Positions 34,113 to 40,983 of a DNA stretch of 40,983 nucleotides are shown here, in pieces (within the stretch, counting starts at the first letter, position 1; each line of letters starts with the position of its first letter). A model generated the notes under the pieces. That model ran no database searches, was not told where the DNA came from, and saw only the letters and a list, made by a program, of their open reading frames with translations. Made by a program: the position numbers and the translations under genes. Origin of the DNA: an uncultured Gammaproteobacteria bacterium (lineage in GTDB: Bacteria > Pseudomonadota > Gammaproteobacteria > Pseudomonadales > Azotimanducaceae); the NCBI GenBank assembly GCA_913043815.1, contig CAJWNY010000018.1, positions 1 through 40,983 on the forward strand, written 5' to 3'.

Positions 34113-35780
34113 TTATCTATGGATAGGTTTGTACTGCACGCGTGTAGGCGCCGAATCGCCTAAGCGCTTCTTACGATCTACCTCGTACTCGCTGTAGTTG
34201 CCTTCATACCAAATCACATCGCTATCGCCTTCAAAGGCGATGATGTGTGTAGCGACTCGGTCTAGGAACCATCTGTCGTGTGAGATCACCAGCGCAGTAC
34301 CTGCAAAGCTTAGTATTGCCTCTTCCAGGGCGCGAAGTGTTTCTACATCTAAGTCGTTGGTGGGTTCGTCCAACAGCAATACATTTGCGCCTTTGCGCAG
34401 TAATTTCGCTAGGTGCACGCGGTTACGCTCGCCACCAGAGAGCTTACCAACAAATTTTTGCTGGTCGGTGCCTTTGAAGTTGAATCTACCTACGTATGCG
34501 CGACTGGCGATCTCGTGCTTACCAATGCGCATGATGTCTTGGCTGTTAGAAACTTCTTCCCACACAGTTTTTTCATCAGAAAGTTCATCGCGGCTTTGGT
34601 CAACATATGCCATTTGTACTGTTGAACCAATATCAATGCTGCCAGTGTCTGGGGTTTCCTGTCCTGTAAGCATTTTAAAGAAGGTTGATTTACCTGCGCC
34701 GTTACCGCCAATAATGCCGACAATGGCTCCACGAGGAATAATAGCGTTGAAGTTGTCTATCAATAGTCTTTCACCAAAGCCTTTGCTCAGGTTGTTTATC
34801 TCCATCACTTTTTCGCCAAGACGTTCGCCAGTGGGGATAAATAGTTCGCCGGTATCGTTGCGCCTTTCTTCCTCTGCGGCGACAAGATCATCGAACCTAG
34901 CTAGCCGAGATTTACTCTTTGTCCGCTTGCCTTTGGCGTTGGATCTTACCCATTCTAGCTCGGCTTTAATTACACGTTGCTTGGCCTCATCTCGTGACGC
35001 TTCTTGTGCTAATCGTGCTTCTTTGTTCTCCAACCAATTGGTGTAGTTGCCTTCATAGGGTAGTCCACGTCCACGGTCTAGCTCTAAGATCCAACTGGCA
35101 ACGTTGTCTAGGAAGTAACGGTCGTGAGTCACCGCTACAACGGTGCCCGTGTACTCATCAAGAAAACGCTCTAACCAAGACACGCTCTCGGCATCTAAGT
35201 GGTTGGTAGGTTCGTCTAGTAACAACATATCTGGCTTAGACAACAACAGCGAACACAGGGCCACGCGTCTGCGTTCGCCGCCTGACAGCATGTTCACGGG
35301 GGTATCCCAAGCGGGCAGGCGGAGTGCGTCGGCGGCAATGTCTAATGTTCGGTCGATTTCCCAGCCATCTACTGCATCTATTTGGGTAGATAAATCGCCT
35401 TGGCGTTCTAGCAGGCGGGTCATTTCGTCGTCGTCCATAGGCTCGGCAAACTTATCGGAGATCTCGTTGTACTCCTTCAGTACAGACATGATCTCGGCTA
35501 CGCCTAGCTCTACATTACCTCGCACGTCTAAGTCTTCATCAAGCGCCGGTTCCTGAGGTAGGTAACCCACGCGAATGTCTTTTTGCGGTCTGGCTTCGCC
35601 TTCAATATCTGTGTCCTCCCCTGCCATAATTCTCAGCAGGCTAGATTTGCCTGAACCGTTTAAACCCAACACACCAATTTTGGCGCCAGGGAAAAACGAA
35701 AGGTGAATATTTTCCAGAATGGTTCTTTGCGGCGGGACAACTTTAGTCACCCCTTGCATGGTGTAGACGTACTGCGCCAT
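34113..35780 (-). CDS. ettA: Energy-dependent translational throttle protein EttA (ABC-F)
   Basis: EttA is an ABC-F ATPase that binds the ribosomal E site and gates the first peptide bonds according to the ADP/ATP ratio. It has two ABC domains on one chain. The first shows G-L-N-G-S-G-K-S-S and L-S-G-G-E-R-R-R-V-A with L-L-D-E-P-T-N-H-L-D. A linker with the arm/P-site-tRNA-interaction motif covers about residues 240-320 (basic K-G-K-R-T-K-S-K-S-R). The second shows G-G-N-G-A-G-K-S-T, L-S-G-G-E-R-N-R and L-L-L-D-E-P-T-N-D-L-D. The length of 555 aa equals E. coli EttA. There is no membrane domain. AGGA lies 7 nt before the ATG. It is divergent from glyA. Confidence 0.96.
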   Translation of the reverse strand: MAQYVYTMQGVTKVVPPQRTILENIHLSFFPGAKIGVLGLNGSGKSSLLRIMAGEDTDIEGEARPQKDIRVGYLPQEPALDEDLDVRGNVELGVAEIMSVLKEYNEISDKFAEPMDDDEMTRLLERQGDLSTQIDAVDGWEIDRTLDIAADALRLPAWDTPVNMLSGGERRRVALCSLLLSKPDMLLLDEPTNHLDAESVSWLERFLDEYTGTVVAVTHDRYFLDNVASWILELDRGRGLPYEGNYTNWLENKEARLAQEASRDEAKQRVIKAELEWVRSNAKGKRTKSKSRLARFDDLVAAEEERRNDTGELFIPTGERLGEKVMEINNLSKGFGERLLIDNFNAIIPRGAIVGIIGGNGAGKSTFFKMLTGQETPDTGSIDIGSTVQMAYVDQSRDELSDEKTVWEEVSNSQDIMRIGKHEIASRAYVGRFNFKGTDQQKFVGKLSGGERNRVHLAKLLRKGANVLLLDEPTNDLDVETLRALEEAILSFAGTALVISHDRWFLDRVATHIIAFEGDSDVIWYEGNYSEYEVDRKKRLGDSAPTRVQYKPIHR

Positions 35781-36154
35781 TAATATTCCTGATAAAACAA
35801 AAGCGGCAGTATACGGTCATCTCAACGCGGCGCCATCCCCTATACAGATAACTGGCAAATTAACTTTGATATTCTTTTTTTAAATTATCTTTCTAATTCG
35901 CGCATTTAGCAGTGAGTTTGGTTGTGTATCTTACGCTTGGCTTCTCTTTCTGCGTTGCGGGGCGCTCTGATTTTGGGGCGATCTTTAACGGCTTTTATAG
36001 CCAGGTGTCTAAATAATATGAAAGAATTTCTTTGAAAATGGCATTTCTTTCACGTCTATAATCGCGGGCTTTAAGTTATACTTTGCATCCTCGAAGCGGA
36101 GTAGTTTTTCCCGCCGAAAAATTTCAATATGCCCCATTTATAAGAGGTTTGTTC
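35781..36154. other. 374-bp divergent spacer ettA / glyA
   Basis: This noncoding spacer carries the glyA promoter and palindrome described separately. The ettA side is A+T-rich (a T7 tract with flanking TATTC and AAATTATC at about 35868-35890). I see no small gene. Confidence 0.5.
36019..36062 (+). promoter_or_regulatory. glyA promoter with an 8-bp palindrome around the -35 box
   Basis: TTGAAA (36032-36037) and a consensus TATAAT (36057-36062) are 19 bp apart, 93 bp before the glyA start. TGAAAGAA (36019-36026) and TTCTTTCA (36045-36052) form a perfect inverted repeat that encloses the -35 box. TGAA-AGAAT-TTCT at 36019-36031 is one base from the TGAA-N5-TTCA MetR-type site known to control glyA in E. 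coli. A bound protein here would control RNA polymerase access. Confidence 0.5.
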
Positions 36155-37414
36155 ATGTTTTCAGGAAATGAGACCATTGCTGGTTTTGATGAAGAAGTGG
36201 CTTCCGCTATTGCTCAAGAGACAATTCGTCAAGAAGAGCACATTGAGCTGATTGCGTCAGAAAACTATGCTAGCCCCAGAACGATGGAAGCCCAAGGCAG
36301 CGTACTAACCAATAAATATGCCGAGGGTTATCCGGGCAAACGCTATTACGGTGGTTGTGAGCACGTTGATAAAGTAGAAGTTCTGGCCATTGAGCGTATA
36401 AAAGAACTATTTGGCGCAGATTATGCCAATGTGCAGCCGCACTCTGGTTCGCAAGCGAATGCCGCAGTTTACTTGGCCTTATTAGAAGGTGGTGATACGG
36501 TTTTGGGTATGAGCTTGGCTGATGGCGGTCATCTCACTCACGGCGCTTCAGTGAATTTTTCTGGCAAGCTCTATAACGCTGTTCAGTATGGTATCGATAT
36601 TGCTACTGGCTCTATTGATTATGATGAAGTGGCGCGTTTGGCCCAAGAGCACCGCCCTAAATTATTACTTGCTGGTTTTTCTGCTTATTCGCGCCAAATT
36701 GACTGGCAGCGTTTTCGGGAAATTGCTGATTCTGTCGGCGCTTACCTCCTAGTGGATATGGCGCACGTTGCGGGCTTAGTTGCCGCGGGTGAATACCCTA
36801 ACCCCGTGCCTTTCGCTGACGTCGTTACGTCTACTACCCACAAGACGTTGGGCGGCCCACGTGGGGGCATTATCTTAGCGCGCTCTAATCCAGACATTGA
36901 GAAAAAGCTTAATTCAGCGCTCTTTCCCGGTAGCCAGGGCGGCCCGTTGATGCACGTTATCGCAGCTAAGGCTGTCGCATTTAAAGAGGCTATGACGCCT
37001 GAGTTTAAAGCTTACCAAACGCAAACATTGGCTAACGCCCGCGCTCTTGCCGCCGGTTTGATGGACCGCGGTTATTCCGTCGTATCTGGTGGCACCGACA
37101 ATCATTTGTTGCTTTTGGATTTGGTCGACAAAGACATTACGGGCAAGGCGGCAGACGCAGCGCTTGGCAAAGCAAATATCACAGTGAATAAGAACGCTGT
37201 GCCTAATGATCCTCGCTCGCCTTTTGTTACCAGCGGCGTGCGTATTGGGTCTCCGGCAGTGACTCGTAGAGGCTTTAAAGAAGCCGAATGTCATTTACTT
37301 GCGGGTTGGATTGCCGATATCTTAGACGATATTGAAAACAAAGAAGTGAATAAGGCTGTGCAAGCCAAGGTCCTTGAGCTTTGTGGCAGATTTCCGGTAT
37401 ATCCGAAAAACTAG
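36155..37414 (+). CDS. glyA: Serine hydroxymethyltransferase
   Basis: GlyA interconverts serine and glycine with tetrahydrofolate, the main source of one-carbon units. It is a fold type I PLP enzyme. [29 protein letters not shown] and the PLP Lys in [12 protein letters not shown] are all intact. I chose ATG 36155 (419 aa, E. coli 417) because AGAGG (36143-36147) lies 7 nt before it and the product starts M-F-S-G-N-E-T-I as expected; the longer frame from TTG 36083 lies over the promoter region. nrdR follows 41 bp downstream and is probably co-transcribed. Confidence 0.97.
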   Translation: MFSGNETIAGFDEEVASAIAQETIRQEEHIELIASENYASPRTMEAQGSVLTNKYAEGYPGKRYYGGCEHVDKVEVLAIERIKELFGADYANVQPHSGSQANAAVYLALLEGGDTVLGMSLADGGHLTHGASVNFSGKLYNAVQYGIDIATGSIDYDEVARLAQEHRPKLLLAGFSAYSRQIDWQRFREIADSVGAYLLVDMAHVAGLVAAGEYPNPVPFADVVTSTTHKTLGGPRGGIILARSNPDIEKKLNSALFPGSQGGPLMHVIAAKAVAFKEAMTPEFKAYQTQTLANARALAAGLMDRGYSVVSGGTDNHLLLLDLVDKDITGKAADAALGKANITVNKNAVPNDPRSPFVTSGVRIGSPAVTRRGFKEAECHLLAGWIADILDDIENKEVNKAVQAKVLELCGRFPVYPKN

Positions 37415-37455
37415 AGCAGGGCTTGAGTCATAGCTCATTCGAAAGGTAACTGGCC

Positions 37456-37917
37456 ATGCATTGTCCCTTTTGTAGCGCTGAAGACACGAAGGTAATAGAT
37501 TCTAGGCTGGTGACAGATGGCGAAGCCGTACGTCGGCGTCGGGAATGCTTAACCTGTGGGGAGCGGTACACCACTTTCGAGACCGCCGAGTTGGTGATGC
37601 CGCACCTGATTAAACGAGACGGCCGTAGAGAACCTTTCGACGAAGAAAAGTTGCGCTACGGCTTGTCCAAGGCATTAGAAAAACGACCGGTGGGCGTAGA
37701 CGAAATCGAAACTTCTCTCAACCATATCAAGCATCGCATGCGTTCCACTGGTGAGCGAGAGCTGCCCTCCCTGCAAGTTGGCGAAGAAGTTATGACAGAA
37801 TTACGCGCCTTAGACCCGGTGGCTTATGTGCGTTTTGCTTCCGTTTATAGGGACTTCCAAGATCTGAGTGAATTTGCTGATGAAATTCAAAAACTCAACC
37901 TCGCTAAAGAATCCTAG
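37456..37917 (+). CDS. nrdR: Transcriptional repressor NrdR
   Basis: NrdR represses ribonucleotide reductase genes in response to dATP/ATP. The N-terminal zinc ribbon has two Cys pairs (C-P-F-C at residues 3-6, C-L-T-C at 31-34) with R-R-R-E-C between, and the ATP-cone domain spans about 49-139 (K-R-D-G-R-R-E-P-F, then [10 protein letters not shown]). The length of 153 aa is standard. AAAGG is 10 nt before the ATG. The glyA-nrdR-ribD order is common in gammaproteobacteria. No NrdR box was looked for beyond this window because the nrd genes are elsewhere. Confidence 0.97.
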   Translation: MHCPFCSAEDTKVIDSRLVTDGEAVRRRRECLTCGERYTTFETAELVMPHLIKRDGRREPFDEEKLRYGLSKALEKRPVGVDEIETSLNHIKHRMRSTGERELPSLQVGEEVMTELRALDPVAYVRFASVYRDFQDLSEFADEIQKLNLAKES

Positions 37918-37936
37918 TTTGCTATGAAAGTTTGTT

Positions 37937-39016
37937 ATGAGAACTTCTGACCTACTATTTGTTACGGCAACGGTAGAGCTTGCTGAAAATGGTCGTTTTA
38001 CCTGCGCGCCTAATCCAACGGTGGGCTGCATAATAACGCGCAATGGTCAGGTTATTGGTCGTGGCTGTCACCAGTATGCGGGCCAAGGTCATGCGGAGGT
38101 CCACGCAATTGCAGATGCAGGTGGCGATGTGAAAGGTGCCACGGTCTATGTCAGCCTCGAGCCGTGCTCTTTTTTTGGCCAAACCCCGGCCTGTGCGCAA
38201 ACTCTACTCGAAGCTGGTGTGGCTAGAGTAGTCATCGGTGCCTTAGACCCAAATCCTCGTGTGGCCGGCAAAGGGATTGCCATGCTCGAAGCTGGCAATA
38301 TAAAAGTGGAATTATTGGATTCGGCCGAAGCGCGCGCTTGCATCGCAGGTTTTGCTAAACGAATAACCACTAACCGTCCTTTGGTGCGGCTTAAAACAGC
38401 CAGCAGTATAGATGGCGCAGTTGCGTTGGCAAATGGCGAAAGTCAGTGGATTACTGGCCCAAGTGCTAGAACGGACGTGCAGTATTGGCGTGCGCGCAGC
38501 GACGCCGTTATCACTGGAATCGGCACGGTTTTGGCGGATGACCCTCAGCTGAATGTCCGTGATGCGCGCTATGCTCATTGTTACCAGCCTCTGCGAGTGG
38601 TCTTAGATTCTACTGCGCGTACACCTTTATCTAGCAAGCTCTTGTGCGATGGTCAGCCAACTCTGCTTATTCATAACGACGATGCAGAGGTCGTTGGTAA
38701 AGATCAGAACAATGCTAGTCGACTCTATCTAAAAGATGGCCCAAGCGATCTTGCATCTTTGTTAGACGAATTGGGTAGCCGGGGTTGTAATGAAGTTTTA
38801 GTGGAAGCAGGCCCGGGTGTGTTGGGCAGTTTTCTACAGGCTGACTTATGGGATGAATGGATTTGTTATCTGGCTCCTAAGGCTTTGGGTCGGGATGCGC
38901 GCCAGTTGGCAGATTTTAATATCGAAAAACTTGCAGATAGCATAGATGCCAAAGTAGTGGATCAGGCTAGAATAGGTGAGGACGTTAGGCTGACTCTGCG
39001 TCCGATAAGCAAGTAA
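37937..39016 (+). CDS. ribD: Bifunctional riboflavin deaminase/reductase RibD
   Basis: RibD performs the second and third steps of riboflavin synthesis: deamination of the pyrimidinone and reduction of the ribosyl chain with NADPH. The N-terminal CDA-type deaminase (1-145) has the zinc ligands in H-A-E-V and P-C-S-F-F-G-Q-T-P-A-C-A. The usual PCSHxGRTPPC His is replaced by Phe here, but it is not a zinc ligand. The C-terminal reductase starts near L-V-R-L-K-T-A-S-S-I-D-G and has G-I-G-T-V-L-A-D-D-P-Q-L. The length of 359 aa is normal. The gene lies 19 bp after nrdR, and is followed directly by nusB instead of ribE. Confidence 0.95.
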   Translation: MRTSDLLFVTATVELAENGRFTCAPNPTVGCIITRNGQVIGRGCHQYAGQGHAEVHAIADAGGDVKGATVYVSLEPCSFFGQTPACAQTLLEAGVARVVIGALDPNPRVAGKGIAMLEAGNIKVELLDSAEARACIAGFAKRITTNRPLVRLKTASSIDGAVALANGESQWITGPSARTDVQYWRARSDAVITGIGTVLADDPQLNVRDARYAHCYQPLRVVLDSTARTPLSSKLLCDGQPTLLIHNDDAEVVGKDQNNASRLYLKDGPSDLASLLDELGSRGCNEVLVEAGPGVLGSFLQADLWDEWICYLAPKALGRDARQLADFNIEKLADSIDAKVVDQARIGEDVRLTLRPISK

Positions 39017-39070
39017 AACTAGCTTTGGCGCTTGGCGTCCTCTGAAAGAAAATAAGAGAACAATAACTAC

Positions 39071-39550
39071 ATGACCGATGAAGTGCCCGATAAAATGCCG
39101 AAGAAGCCAAATATGTGGGCGCGCCGTAAAGCCCGCAGAGCGTTAGTTCAAGCTGCTTATCAATGGCAAGTATCCGACACTAATATTGCTCAATTGCGCA
39201 AAGAGTTTGGTGAAAAAGCCCTAGACAAAGCAGACGCCGATTTCTTCGGTGAGGTACTTTACCTGATGACGACGACTACCGCAGACTTAGATTCCCAGCT
39301 CAGCCCCTTGTTAGATCGTTCTATCGATCAGTTGGATGTGGTTGAGCGGGGTATTTTACGCTTGGCGGCTACCGAAATGATCCAGCGCATAGATGTGCCC
39401 TATAAAGTAGTGATTGACGAATATGTTGAGTTAACAAAATTGTTTGGCTCGCAAGACGCGTATAAATATGTCAACGGTGTACTAGACCAACTGGCACAGA
39501 CCGCCAGAAGCATAGAAGTTAACGCGGCCAAAGGTAGCGGGCGTGGATGA
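39071..39550 (+). CDS. nusB: Transcription antitermination factor NusB
   Basis: NusB with NusE (uS10) binds boxA RNA and supports antitermination of rRNA operons. It is all-helical. The typical starts W-A-R-R-K-A-R-R-A-L-V-Q-A-A-Y-Q-W and the C-terminal V-I-D-E-Y-V-E-L-T-K-L-F-G and Y-K-Y-V-N-G-V-L-D are present. The length of 159 aa is about 20 above E. coli (139), from an N-terminal extension (M-T-D-E-V-P-D-K-M-P-K-K) and a small tail. The ATG at 39071 has GAGAACAA before it, a weak site. The thiL GTG start overlaps the end by 8 nt, so the two are translationally coupled. Confidence 0.96.
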   Translation: MTDEVPDKMPKKPNMWARRKARRALVQAAYQWQVSDTNIAQLRKEFGEKALDKADADFFGEVLYLMTTTTADLDSQLSPLLDRSIDQLDVVERGILRLAATEMIQRIDVPYKVVIDEYVELTKLFGSQDAYKYVNGVLDQLAQTARSIEVNAAKGSGRG

Positions 39551-40442
39551 ATTTGCGCTGATCGACATCATCGTAGAAGCCATGGGTGATCGAGCTCAAG
39601 GCGAATGGGTGCATTTAGGCCCTGGCGATGATGCTGCAGTCATTACTACTACGCCCGGCTTCGACCAAGTCGCCTCGATAGATGTTCTTGTTCCCAATGT
39701 ACATTTCCCCGCACAAGCGCCCGCATTTTTAATTGGCTACCGAGCACTCATGGTCAGTCTCTCAGATCTTGCCGCAATGGGTGCAGCGCCTAGATATTGT
39801 ATTGTTGCGTTAACGCTCACCGAAAATGATGTGGGAGATGGCTGCTGGCTTGCTGAGTTGAGTCGCGGTATGGCTCAAGCCGCTCGCGACAGCGGCACCT
39901 ACATTTGTGGCGGCAATATGACGCGAGGCCCCCTAAATATTGCTGTTAGTGCTCATGGGGAAATCGCCCATAGCCGTGAGATTAGGCGCTCCGGTGGCAA
40001 ACCTGGCGACAAAATTTATGTTTCGGGTCCGTTGGGTGGCGCTGGCGCTTGCCTGCGTCAGGATATGCTGTTGCCAGTTGAGGTTGATGCAATGAGTGAA
40101 TTGCAAAAAGCTTACTACAAACCCCAAGTGCGATTTGACTGGCATCAAGGTCTGAGCTCAGTCTCGTGTGCCATCGATATTTCTGACGGCCTATTGCAAG
40201 ATTTAGGTCACCTAATTAACGCCAGTGCCTGCGGGGCAAGACTCGTAGAAGAGAATATCCCCCTAGTAGCAGGTGCTCTCTTAGAAGATGCGCTGAGTGC
40301 AAGTGACGACTATCAACTGCTTTTTGCAAGTGCTCAGCCGCAGCCTGAGGCGTTTCATATTGGTGAACTGTGTGAAGGAAAAGGCATATGGTTGAATGGT
40401 GAGTCCATAGCCATGAAAGGATACAAACACTTCAATGCTTAG
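39543..40442 (+). CDS. thiL: Thiamine-monophosphate kinase with altered signature residues
   Basis: ThiL phosphorylates thiamine monophosphate to the active cofactor TPP. It belongs to the PurM-like fold. L-G-P-G-D-D-A-A-V near residue 27, S-L-S-D-L-A-A-M-G-A near 78 and D-I-S-D-G-L-L-Q-D-L-G near 220 are intact. Three family blocks differ: S-I-D-V-L-V has Val for the usual Thr/Met, G-G-N-M-T-R-G has Asn for the metal-binding Asp of GGDTTRG, and S-A-S-D-D-Y-Q-L-L-F replaces SGGEDYELLF. The start is GTG 39543 inside nusB. The length of 299 aa is a little short (E. coli 325). The position before pgpA supports the call; activity is less certain. Confidence 0.88.
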   Translation: MDEFALIDIIVEAMGDRAQGEWVHLGPGDDAAVITTTPGFDQVASIDVLVPNVHFPAQAPAFLIGYRALMVSLSDLAAMGAAPRYCIVALTLTENDVGDGCWLAELSRGMAQAARDSGTYICGGNMTRGPLNIAVSAHGEIAHSREIRRSGGKPGDKIYVSGPLGGAGACLRQDMLLPVEVDAMSELQKAYYKPQVRFDWHQGLSSVSCAIDISDGLLQDLGHLINASACGARLVEENIPLVAGALLEDALSASDDYQLLFASAQPQPEAFHIGELCEGKGIWLNGESIAMKGYKHFNA

Positions 40443-40902
40443 TCCAAGTCAAATTTTTCAACCCTCGGTGTTTTGGCTTACAGTATTTGGGTTGGGGTTT
40501 ATGCGGCCAGCGCCAGGCACTTGGGGTTCTTTGGGCGGCCTGATTTTTTGGTGGTTTTTTCTTGCGGGGTTGTCAGTGCTGACACAGTTGCTAATTATCG
40601 CTGGCTACTTTTTTATCAGTTGGTGGTTTTGCAGCAGATTAATGAATCGCGCTGGCATACAAGATGAACCGCAAATAGTTGCAGACGAAGTGGCCGGCGT
40701 ATGGCTGGCGCTGATTTTTGCTCCGCAGGTTTGGTGGGTGGCGTTGCTTGCTTTTGGCTTGTTTCGATTTTTTGATATTGCGAAACCCGGTGTGGTTGGG
40801 TGGCTCGACGCGAATGTGCATAGCGGCTTGGGGGTTATGGCAGATGATATGATGGCGGGCTTGATCAGTGCCGGTATTGTTTGGTTAGTGTTGCAGATTT
40901 AG
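40435..40902 (+). CDS. pgpA: Phosphatidylglycerophosphatase A
   Basis: PgpA removes the phosphate from phosphatidylglycerol phosphate to give phosphatidylglycerol, in the inner membrane. The family blocks are present: G-L-G-F then A-P-G-T-W-G-S-L (about residues 19-33), V-A-D-E-V-A-G-V-W, F-R-F-F-D-I-A-K-P and V-M-A-D-D-M-M-A-G. These acidic residues hold Mg. Four hydrophobic segments are visible (about 12-25, 35-60, 88-107, 139-153). The length of 155 aa is normal (E. coli 172). Its ATG lies inside thiL, overlapping the stop by 8 nt, giving tight coupling as in E. coli. Confidence 0.95.
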   Translation: MLSPSQIFQPSVFWLTVFGLGFMRPAPGTWGSLGGLIFWWFFLAGLSVLTQLLIIAGYFFISWWFCSRLMNRAGIQDEPQIVADEVAGVWLALIFAPQVWWVALLAFGLFRFFDIAKPGVVGWLDANVHSGLGVMADDMMAGLISAGIVWLVLQI

Positions 40903-40951
40903 CAACGATCAATTGCAACTCTGGCTTGGGCGGACGCAGGGTAACTTTTTT

Positions 40952-40983
40952 TGCAAAACTGCAAAACTGCAAAACTGCAAAAC
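40952..40983. repeat. Octamer tandem repeat (TGCAAAAC)n running into the window end
   Basis: TGCAAAAC is present four times in exact head-to-tail order (40952-40959, 40960-40967, 40968-40975, 40976-40983) and the array reaches the last base, so its true length is unknown. It begins 49 nt after the pgpA stop. It may be a phase-variable simple repeat or an assembly edge effect. Confidence 0.9.

Noticed and set aside
34198-35046. A 282-codon open frame opposite ettA
   Set aside because: It is the complement of a fully conserved ABC-F gene, is Ser/Leu/Arg-rich as antisense frames usually are, and has no domain of its own.
40952-40983. CRISPR array at the window end
   Set aside because: The repeat unit is 8 bp and contiguous, with no spacers and no cas genes nearby.

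Overview
The window is a slice of a gammaproteobacterial chromosome, most like the Pseudomonas/Cellvibrio-type (probably marine) lineages. The evidence is gene order and protein identity: efp-epmA, psd-rhdA, orn, queG, the tsaE-amiB-mutL-miaA-hfq-hflX-hflK-hflC-hisZ-purA run, tRNA-Leu, rnr-rlmB-rpsF-rpsR-rplI-dnaB-radA, ettA, glyA and nrdR-ribD-nusB-thiL-pgpA are all typical of that group. I cannot place it below that level. Codon use looks even along the window and I see no transposase, integrase, phage, plasmid or CRISPR sequence.

Layout. (1) 1-4830: translation and lipid housekeeping. These are the end of efp with the ligase EpmA that modifies EF-P, convergent psd and rhdA, oligoribonuclease (orn), and queG, which seems to use a non-canonical ATC start. 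(2) 4982-18420: a long co-directional superoperon covering metabolite repair (nnr), tRNA modification (tsaE, miaA), cell wall (amiB), mismatch repair (mutL with the nicking-endonuclease motif), RNA chaperone and GTPase (hfq, hflX), the HflKC membrane complex, histidine regulation (hisZ) and purine synthesis (purA). The spacers on both sides of hfq hold unusual repeats and hairpins. (3) 18421-25481: the only accessory-looking segment, lying between purA and tRNA-Leu/rnr. It carries a Trm112-like protein, the alternative GTP cyclohydrolase folE2, a dgoK-dgoA pair, a MerR-type regulator with a cysteine-containing C-terminal domain facing a divergent SDR gene, a SOUL heme-binding-family protein and an ankyrin-like remnant. 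(4) 25482-33612: tRNA-Leu(CAG), RNase R, RlmB, the bS6-bS18-bL9 operon, DnaB and RadA. (5) 33613-40983: a 500-bp spacer with a possible small membrane protein, the ABC-F factor ettA divergent from glyA, then nrdR-ribD-nusB-thiL-pgpA. The ribE/ribBA/ribH genes usual between ribD and nusB are absent. The window ends inside an octamer tandem repeat.

Most of the window is conserved core genome. I did not find a clearly new multi-gene system. The best leads are: the MerR/SDR divergent pair, with a promoter of MerR-type geometry (19-bp spacer around a dyad); the missing canonical start of queG; ThiL with several altered signature residues; structured DNA on both sides of hfq; and the shortened rib operon. 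All start choices that differ from the longest open frame are explained in the entries.
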